This document shows positions 58,553 to 64,000 of a stretch of 64,000 bases of DNA, piece by piece (positions within the stretch are counted from its first letter, which is position 1; the number at the start of each line of letters is the position of its first letter). The notes beneath the pieces are model-generated. The model was not told the DNA's origin, ran no database searches, and saw only the letters and a list, made by a program, of their open reading frames with translations. The position numbers and the translations under genes are program-made. The stretch comes from Pseudomonas lutea (GTDB lineage Bacteria > Pseudomonadota > Gammaproteobacteria > Pseudomonadales > Pseudomonadaceae): NCBI RefSeq assembly GCF_000759445.1, contig NZ_JRMB01000001.1, forward strand, positions 2,542,001 through 2,606,000, in the 5' to 3' direction.

Positions 58553-58666
58553 ACGCCTTCGCGGGCAAGCGCGCTCCTACAATCGACCGCGGCCCATACT
58601 CAATCGCGTGCGGCGCGATTCCCGCAATGCGGGTGATCCCCTGTAGGAGCGCGCGTGCCCGCGAAG
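58553..58666. repeat. Outward-inverted REP pair
   Basis: CTTCGCGGGCAAGCGCGCTC then CTACA at the left, and TGTAGGAGCGCGCGTGCCCG at the right. Here the GTAGGAG ends face inward, the reverse of every other REP pair in this window. It lies in the 323-bp gap between the TetR gene and lysS, which has no gene apart from this pair and the lysS terminator. Confidence 0.75.
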
Positions 58667-58776
58667 CTGTTGATTGGCGGTGCGAGCGCCTGATCGCAAC
58701 GCTTCTGATCTGATGCAGGAACGCGCTTACTCGCCACATTCTTTGCGGCGGGCCTGCCTTCTGTATCTGATCAGGC

Positions 58777-58808
58777 AAAAAAAAGCCGCCCTGCACAGGC
58801 GGCTTGTT
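58777..58808 (-). terminator. Rho-independent terminator of lysS
   Basis: On the minus strand AAGCCGCC and GGCGGCTT pair around a 7-nt loop and are followed by eight T. It begins 8 bp after the lysS stop. Confidence 0.9.
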
Positions 58809-58815
58809 TTAACGC

Positions 58816-60318
58816 TTAGGCTTGCGGCCGCATGTGCGGGAACAGGATGACATCGCGTATGGACGGCGAGTTGGTCAGCAACATGACCAGACGGTCGATG
58901 CCGATACCCTCGCCCGCTGTCGGCGGCATGCCGTACTCCAGCGCGCGAACGAAGTCGGCGTCGTAGTGCATGGCTTCGTCGTCGCCGGCGTCCTTGTCGG
59001 CCACCTGCGCCATGAAGCGCTCGGCCTGATCTTCCGCGTCATTGAGCTCGGAATAGGCGTTGGCGATCTCGCGACCACCAATGAACAACTCGAAGCGGTC
59101 AGTGACGTTCGGGTTTTCATCGTTGCGACGGGCCAGCGGCGAGACTTCGAACGGGTACTGAGTGATGAAGTGTGGCTGCTCCAGCTTGTGCTCGACCAAC
59201 TCCTCGAAAATCATCACTTGCAGCTTGCCCAGACCTTCGAAGCCCAGCACCTTGGCGCCGGCTTTCTTGGCGATGGCACGCGCCTTGTCGATGTCGTTCA
59301 GGTCATCGGCGGTCAGCTCAGGGTTGTACTTGAGGATAGAGTCGAACACCGACAGACGAACGAACGGTTCGCCGAAGTGGAAGACCTTGTCGCCGTATGG
59401 AACGTCGGTGCTGCCGAGCACCAACTGCGCCAGCTCGCGGAACAGCTCCTCGGTCAGGTCCATGTTGTCTTCGTAATCGGCATAGGCCTGGTAGAACTCG
59501 AGCATGGTGAACTCGGGGTTGTGCCGGGTCGAGACGCCTTCGTTACGGAAGTTGCGGTTGATCTCGAACACTTTTTCGAAACCGCCTACCACCAGACGCT
59601 TGAGGTACAGCTCAGGCGCGATGCGCAGGAACATTTCCAGGTCCAGCGCGTTGTGGTGCGTCTCGAACGGCTTGGCTGCAGCGCCGCCGGGAATGGTCTG
59701 CAACATCGGCGTTTCGACTTCGAGGAAGTCGCGCTTCATCAGGAAGCTGCGGATGTGGGCAATGACTTTCGAGCGAACGCGGAAGGTTTCGCGCACATCT
59801 TCGTTGACGATCAAGTCGACGTAACGCTGGCGATAACGCTGCTCGGTATCGACCAGGCCGTGATGCTTGTCCGGCAACGGACGCAGGGATTTGGTCAGCA
59901 GGCGCACGCTGGTCATTTCGACATAAAGGTCGCCCTTGCCGGAACGGGCCAGGGTGCCTTCGGCGGCAATAATATCGCCCATGTCCCAGGTTTTGACCGA
60001 GGCCAGGGTTTCTTCCGGAAGCGTCTTGCGGTTGACGTAGACCTGGATGCGTCCGGTCATGTCCTGAATCACCATGAACGAGCCACGGTTGAGCATGATG
60101 CGCCCGGCAACCTTAACCGGAATCGCCGCTTCAGCCAGCTCTTCCCTGGTTTTGTCCGCGTATTGTTGCTGCAGGTCGTTGCAGTAGTTTTCGCGACGGA
60201 AGTCGTTCGGGAAGGCATTGCCTTTGGCGCGCTCGGCCGCAAGCTTTTCCTTGCGCAGGGCGATCAGGCTGTTTTCTTCCTGTTGCTGGGCTTGCGGGTC
60301 GAGTTGTTGGTCGCTCAT
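58816..60318 (-). CDS. lysS: Lysyl-tRNA synthetase (class II)
   Basis: 500-residue class IIb synthetase charging tRNA(Lys). The N-terminal OB fold (about 60-170: [20 protein letters not shown]) precedes the catalytic domain: motif 1 [20 protein letters not shown], motif 2 [20 protein letters not shown] and motif 3 [40 protein letters not shown] is the usual N-terminus, so the start is 60318 rather than the ATG at 60336. It follows prfB by 114 bp in the same direction, the classic prfB-lysS operon, and ends at a clear terminator. Confidence 0.96.
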   Translation of the reverse strand: MSDQQLDPQAQQQEENSLIALRKEKLAAERAKGNAFPNDFRRENYCNDLQQQYADKTREELAEAAIPVKVAGRIMLNRGSFMVIQDMTGRIQVYVNRKTLPEETLASVKTWDMGDIIAAEGTLARSGKGDLYVEMTSVRLLTKSLRPLPDKHHGLVDTEQRYRQRYVDLIVNEDVRETFRVRSKVIAHIRSFLMKRDFLEVETPMLQTIPGGAAAKPFETHHNALDLEMFLRIAPELYLKRLVVGGFEKVFEINRNFRNEGVSTRHNPEFTMLEFYQAYADYEDNMDLTEELFRELAQLVLGSTDVPYGDKVFHFGEPFVRLSVFDSILKYNPELTADDLNDIDKARAIAKKAGAKVLGFEGLGKLQVMIFEELVEHKLEQPHFITQYPFEVSPLARRNDENPNVTDRFELFIGGREIANAYSELNDAEDQAERFMAQVADKDAGDDEAMHYDADFVRALEYGMPPTAGEGIGIDRLVMLLTNSPSIRDVILFPHMRPQA

Positions 60319-60432
60319 GTCTTGATTATCCATCACAGGTTCGTGGCCCTTCGTCTGGCCGGGAAGCGCGACGAAGGATCGCGGGCGGCGACGTCGTGAG
60401 GACGCGCCCGACCCGCAACAGTGGTGTGGCGA

Positions 60433-61528
60433 TTACAGGCCCTGTTTAAGGCTCGCGATCAGGTATTCGTCGATGTCACCATCGAGCACCTTGTCGCAAT
60501 CGCTGCGTTCGACGCTGGTGCGCAGGTCCTTGATACGCGAAGCATCAAGCACGTACGAACGGATCTGGTGACCCCAGCCGATGTCCGACTTGGTGTCTTC
60601 CAGCGCTTGCGAAGCCGCGTTGCGCTTCTGCACTTCCTGCTCGTACAAGCGCGCCCGCAACATCTTCATCGCGGTGTCTTTGTTGGCGTGCTGGGAGCGC
60701 TCGTTTTGGCAACTGACCACGGTGTTGGTCGGAACGTGGGTGATCCGGACCGCCGAGTCGGTGGTGTTAACGTGCTGACCACCGGCGCCCGAGGAGCGGT
60801 AGGTGTCGATGCGCAGGTCCGACGGGTTGATGTCGATTTCGATGTTGTCATCGATTTCCGGCGACACGAACACGGCCGAGAACGAGGTGTGGCGACGGTT
60901 GCCGGAGTCGAACGGGCTCTTGCGGACCAGACGGTGAACGCCGATTTCGGTGCGCAGCCAGCCGAACGCGTATTCGCCCTTGATGTGGACCGTGGCACCC
61001 TTGATACCGGCGACTTCACCGGCCGACAGTTCCATGATGGTGGCGTCGAAGCCACGCTTGTCAGCCCAGCGCAGGTACATGCGCAGCAGGATGTTCGCCC
61101 AGTCCTGGGCTTCGGTACCGCCGGAGCCGGCCTGGATGTCAAGGTAGGCGTTGTTCTGGTCCATTTCGCCGCTGAACATGCGGCGGAATTCCAGCTTCTC
61201 CAGCGACTCGCGCAGACGCTCGACTTCAGCGGCCACGTCGTCGACAGCGGCCTGGTCTTCTTCTTCGGCGGACATGAGCAGCAGGTCTTTGGCGTCTGCC
61301 AGACCGGAGCTCATTTCGTCGAGGGTGTCGACGATCTGCGCCAGCAGCGAACGCTCGCGGCCCAGCTCCTGGGCGTAAGACGGGTTGTTCCAGACGTTTG
61401 GATCTTCGAGCTCGCGGTTAACTTCGGTCAGACGATCATGCTTTTGATCGTAGTCAAAGATACCCCCGAATGGTTTCGGAGCGCTCGGAGAGGTCCTTGA
61501 TGCTGTTTAGGATCGGGTTGATTTCCAT
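60433..61528 (-). CDS. prfB: Peptide chain release factor 2, programmed +1 frameshift
   Basis: RF2 of 364 residues, made by a +1 shift. The ATG at 61528 starts [20 protein letters not shown] then RGYL, and meets TGA at 61456-61454. The shift on CTTTGAC gives [20 protein letters not shown], and the second frame runs to 60433. It recognises UGA and UAA (KSPFDS tripeptide SPF) and triggers release through GGQ ([16 protein letters not shown]). Low RF2 favours shifting at its own UGA, an autoregulatory loop known in most bacteria. An ATG in the second frame at 61314 is not the real start. Operon with lysS. Confidence 0.97.
61453..61467 (-). promoter_or_regulatory. prfB recoding site
   Basis: On the minus strand the bases GGGGGTATCTTTGAC form the canonical RF2 site: an internal Shine-Dalgarno-like GGGGG, then CTT, then the in-frame TGA followed by C. 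Shifting CTT to TTT by one base avoids the stop. Confidence 0.95.
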
Positions 61529-61665
61529 GGTAGGCAGCACTCGCAGGCGATTTTCACAAAGCCGGCGAGTATAGCGCAGCCACACCTGCGATGGCAGTCC
61601 GTTGGGCAGGGTCAGCAAACGGCGCGGGAGGGAGAAGCGCCCCGCAAAGGAGCGCTGCGCCGTAT

Positions 61666-62004
61666 TCACTGACCTCTCGAAATCCAGGGAGCGAACGTCA
61701 GGGTAAAAGTATTGGACGCTGGAACAGGAGGGGAGCCGAGTTCATCAGGTTCATACAGGAAGAACTTATAGGTCCCTGCGTTAAACAATAATGTTGACGT
61801 TTCCCACTGATCAACTCCTTCGCCGAGGGACAGCGCCTGTCCAAAAACAAACCCCTCGAATACCACGGCCAGGCAGTAGTCCCTCGCCAGACCATTGCCA
61901 GACCATTCCAACACCGGAGACGAGGTCGTCCCTCCATCGGGAACTGGTTCTCTCTCTTCACCGGTAACACAGTCAATGCTGGGCTTCATCTCCATTTCGT
62001 CCAT
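61666..62004 (-). CDS. Small Ig-like domain protein (downstream copy)
   Basis: 112-residue predicted beta-sandwich. KPSIDCVTGEEREPVPDGGT, then VLEWSGNGLARDYCLAVVFE, LLFNAGTYKFFLYEPDELG and NTFTLTFAPW follow the strand pattern of the Ig-like repeats found in Pseudomonas surface and toxin-associated proteins (KPxI..VTD..G..I..GGTT, SG, G.Y.F, FT.T). No signal peptide. AAAGGAACT precedes the ATG at 62004. It is a diverged paralogue of the gene at 62092, 87 bp away. In P. aeruginosa prfB and wspR are direct neighbours, so both small genes are extra here. Confidence 0.75.
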   Translation of the reverse strand: MDEMEMKPSIDCVTGEEREPVPDGGTTSSPVLEWSGNGLARDYCLAVVFEGFVFGQALSLGEGVDQWETSTLLFNAGTYKFFLYEPDELGSPPVPASNTFTLTFAPWISRGQ

Positions 62005-62091
62005 CTTGAGTTCCTTTCACAAGCGCGAAACTGCAGAAGCGGCAGCGTGCAGAGTGGCTGGCTCCAGCCACCCTGCACCACCGCAGGAGAA

Positions 62092-62403
62092 CTACTTTCG
62101 GGTCACCTTGAACGAGGTCCCGACTGGTTCATCGTTGTCGTCAGTGTCGATCAGATAAAACTCATACTTGCCCGGTGAACCCAGATTGGTGGGCGCGTTC
62201 CAGGTACCGCCAGTGGAATTTGCTGGTGGCCCGAACGGTACCGAAGAGACCTTACCGTCCGCTCCTTTACTCATCAAAAAATACCTTTTCGGGTCACCGA
62301 TGCCACTCAACTTTATGACATGCTTTTTAGTGCTATCGCCGTTCGGTATCTCGGTTTCCGAATCGCCTTCAGTGACTCGGGTGATGCCAGGTTTCTGAGC
62401 CAT
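62092..62403 (-). CDS. Small Ig-like domain protein (upstream copy)
   Basis: 103-residue beta-sandwich paralogue of the previous gene. KPGITRVTEGDSETEIPNGD, then VIKLSGIGDPKRYFLMSKGA, GGTWNAPTNLGSPGKYEFYL and GTSFKVTRK. Shared positions with its sister include KPxI, the VT.....E.P.G..T stretch, SG.G....Y, the .G.Y.F.L.D. strand and the final F..T. No signal peptide. AAGGAATCAGGAA precedes the ATG at 62403; the longer frame (62445) lacks support. Function unknown; a single-domain adhesion or binding module is a guess. Confidence 0.72.
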   Translation of the reverse strand: MAQKPGITRVTEGDSETEIPNGDSTKKHVIKLSGIGDPKRYFLMSKGADGKVSSVPFGPPANSTGGTWNAPTNLGSPGKYEFYLIDTDDNDEPVGTSFKVTRK

Positions 62404-62553
62404 TTCCTGATTCCTTCCATGTATAGGTGGGCTGCTGGACGCCATCCATTGCGCGGAAAGCCGTCAGCCAAAACCACTGTCCTGGTCAGGCGAGCGCCTG
62501 ATGTTCGCGGATTGTGGTTGGAGGAGTATGCGCGCGAGTGCGCGGCGGGGAAC

Positions 62554-62569
62554 CTGTCACATGTGACAG
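62554..62569. promoter_or_regulatory. 16-bp perfect palindrome upstream of the Ig-like pair
   Basis: CTGTCACATGTGACAG is a perfect palindrome 150 bp before the 62403 start and 129 bp past the wspR stop. It could be a dimeric regulator's site. I cannot name the regulator. Confidence 0.4.
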
Positions 62570-62697
62570 TCGGCCGTTGTCCGCTGGACCTCGGAGGGAT
62601 GAGTGCAGGTAAAGGCAATCAGGCCCGGTCTATCATCGTCAACCTATCCTCGAACCTTGCCAGGCGCAGCCGGCGAGAAAACACCGCTTGCGCCGGA

Positions 62698-63702
62698 CTA
62701 CCCCACCGCCACCTGATTGCGTCCATTGTGCTTGGCCGCATACAGCCCTTGATCCGCGCTCTGAATCAACTGCCTGCTGTGGCTGCCCACCTGCGGCACA
62801 ACGGTTGCCAAGCCAATGCTGACCGTCAGGCTGGAGCCCTGGCTGGGGGCGATGTGGGGGATGTTCATGCTGGCGATGGATTGGCGCAGTTTTTCTGCCA
62901 GCAGACGTGCCCCGCCTGGCGAAGTATTGGGCAGCACGAGGGCAAATTCTTCGCCGCCATAACGGGCCGGGAGGTCGGACGGACGGCTGGAGTTGGCGCG
63001 GATGGCCTTGGCGACCTGACGCAGCGCTTCATCCCCTTCGAGATGCCCAAACGCATCGTTGTAGGCCTTGAAGTAATCCACGTCGATCATCAACAGCGAC
63101 AGCTGCGTCTGTTCGCGAATGGAGCGGCGCCACTCAAGTTCCAGGTATTCGTCGAAGTGTCGGCGGTTGGACAGCCCGGTCAGGCCGTCGGAATTCATCA
63201 GGCGCTGCAACACCAGGTTGGTGTCCAGCAGCTGCTGCTGGCTGACGCGCAATGCACGGTAGGCCTCATCGCGCTGCAGCAGGGTCATGTAGGAGCGCGA
63301 ATGATAACGGATGCGCGCCACCAGCTCGATGTTGTCGGGCAGCTTGACCAGATAGTCATTGGCGCCGGCCGCAAAAGCGGCGCTCTTGATCAGGGGATCT
63401 TCCTTGGTCGAGAGCACGATGATCGGGATGTCACGGGTCTTGGGATTGGCGCGGTACTCGCGCACCAGGGTCAAACCATCCAGACCGGGCATGACCAGGT
63501 CCTGAAGGATCACTGTCGGCTTGATGAGGATCGCCTGGGCAATCGCCTGATGCGGGTCTGCGCAAAAATGAAAGTCGATGTTTTCCTGATGCGCCAGCCC
63601 GCGCCGGACAGCCTCGCCGATCATGGCCTGATCGTCGACGAGCAACACCATGGCAGCGTTTTCATCCGTGGCGTTCAGATCGTCCAGTTGCAAATCATGC
63701 AT
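62698..63702 (-). CDS. wspR: Diguanylate cyclase response regulator WspR
   Basis: 334-residue output of the Wsp surface-sensing pathway; makes c-di-GMP when phosphorylated by WspE. The receiver domain (about 15-135) has [16 protein letters not shown] and the phospho-acceptor in [15 protein letters not shown] linker helix leads to the GGDEF domain (about 170-330) with active site RYGGEEF. The inhibitory I-site RPSD stands five residues before it, so product inhibition should be kept. The start at 63702 ([10 protein letters not shown]) is preferred over 63720. It follows wspF by 45 bp in the wspABCDEFR order. Confidence 0.95.
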   Translation of the reverse strand: MHDLQLDDLNATDENAAMVLLVDDQAMIGEAVRRGLAHQENIDFHFCADPHQAIAQAILIKPTVILQDLVMPGLDGLTLVREYRANPKTRDIPIIVLSTKEDPLIKSAAFAAGANDYLVKLPDNIELVARIRYHSRSYMTLLQRDEAYRALRVSQQQLLDTNLVLQRLMNSDGLTGLSNRRHFDEYLELEWRRSIREQTQLSLLMIDVDYFKAYNDAFGHLEGDEALRQVAKAIRANSSRPSDLPARYGGEEFALVLPNTSPGGARLLAEKLRQSIASMNIPHIAPSQGSSLTVSIGLATVVPQVGSHSRQLIQSADQGLYAAKHNGRNQVAVG

Positions 63703-63747
63703 GCAGGGTCTCCTGGTCACAGGCGGGCTGTGAAGTCACCTGGAAAT

Positions 63748-64000
63748 TCATTGGGTGAATACCTCTTTCAAGCGAGGTGCGATCGAGTCCAGTGAGCGAA
63801 TTTCCATGGCAGCGTCGATGGCGGCCGCCGCTTTGGGCATGCCGTACACCGCACAACTTTCCTGATTCTGGGCGATGGTCAGAAACCCCCGCTGACGCAT
63901 CAGCTTGAGTCCCTGCGCGCCATCTCGGCCCATGCCGGTCAACAAAACACCCACTGCGTCACCATTCCAATAGCGGGCCACACTTTCGAAAAACACGTCG
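63748..64000 (-). CDS. wspF: WspF CheB-type methylesterase, C-terminal part
   Basis: C-terminal 84 residues of a chemoreceptor glutamate methylesterase, cut by the right edge of the window. VFFESVARYWNGDAVGVLLT, GMGRDGAQGLKLMRQRGFLT and IAQNQESCAVYGMPKAAAAI are the CheB catalytic-domain tail, with the catalytic Asp in GMGRDGA. WspF resets the WspA receptor; its loss locks WspR on. The gene continues past position 64000. Confidence 0.93.
   Translation of the reverse strand, partial: DVFFESVARYWNGDAVGVLLTGMGRDGAQGLKLMRQRGFLTIAQNQESCAVYGMPKAAAAIDAAMEIRSLDSIAPRLKEVFTQ

Noticed and set aside
58822..60399. 525-codon open frame antisense to lysS
   Set aside because: It mirrors lysS exactly and has no domain or ribosome binding site.

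Overview
The window is chromosomal DNA from a non-aeruginosa Pseudomonas (fluorescens/syringae/putida side of the genus). The evidence is high GC, the gene orders argF-ABC-ybaK-glpK-glpR-glpD-aatJQMP-aauSR and tsaB-adk-ppc-lptF...lysS-prfB-wspR-wspF, and many REP/REPIN inverted repeats of the types common in these species. I see no tRNA, rRNA, prophage, transposase or CRISPR array. Most genes are core metabolism.

Region by region. 1-1.0 kb: left-truncated molybdopterin oxidoreductase broken by a third copy of a 7-bp repeat. 1.1-5.4 kb: small helical protein, argF (ornithine carbamoyltransferase) overlapping an iron-type ABC ATPase, a PhzF-family protein and ybaK. 5.5-9.8 kb: glycerol regulon glpK-glpR-glpD with GlpR-like operators; glpF, normally in front of glpK, is absent. 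10.0-16.7 kb: acidic amino acid ABC transporter aatJQMP behind a sigma-54 promoter, followed by its two-component regulators aauS/aauR. 16.9-21.2 kb (minus): a salvage-type cluster of GntR/UTRA regulator, ADP-ribosylglycohydrolase, NCS1 permease and PfkB kinase, similar in content to E. coli yegTUVW. 21.3-25.0 kb: FrnE-like DsbA protein, secreted alpha/beta hydrolase, and a metE remnant divergent from an intact metR.

25.0-37.0 kb: a 177-bp tandem triplication that includes the metR tail, then NUDIX hydrolase, D-Ala-D-Ala ligase, zinc-free ribosomal protein L31 (rpmE2), tcdA, a GH17-GT2 glucan synthase (ndvB type), dapE, rlmA and plsB. 37.0-45.5 kb: a 38-bp minisatellite between two REPINs, a YbaY lipoprotein, a DUF4197 protein, an RND efflux pump with its adaptor and divergent TetR regulator, rsmJ, and a protein with an internal duplication. 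45.5-54.3 kb: extensin-like protein, DUF72, tsaB, adk, ppc, and an envelope lipoprotein pair ending in lptF behind an AlgU-type promoter. 54.4-64.0 kb: lipoprotein hydrolase, a second REPIN-plus-gene-tail duplication (304-bp period), a DUF1704 putative metalloprotease, a lipoprotein, a TetR regulator, lysS, prfB with its programmed frameshift, two small Ig-like paralogues, and wspR/wspF of the Wsp surface-sensing c-di-GMP pathway, cut by the right edge.

Points worth a second look: the 7-bp frameshift in the oxidoreductase; loss of glpF; decay of metE with metR and a MetR-like box retained; two independent tandem duplications of a REPIN together with the last codons of the adjacent gene; the 38-bp minisatellite; the yeg-like cluster; the HExxxH motif in the DUF1704 protein; and the Ig-like gene pair between prfB and wspR.
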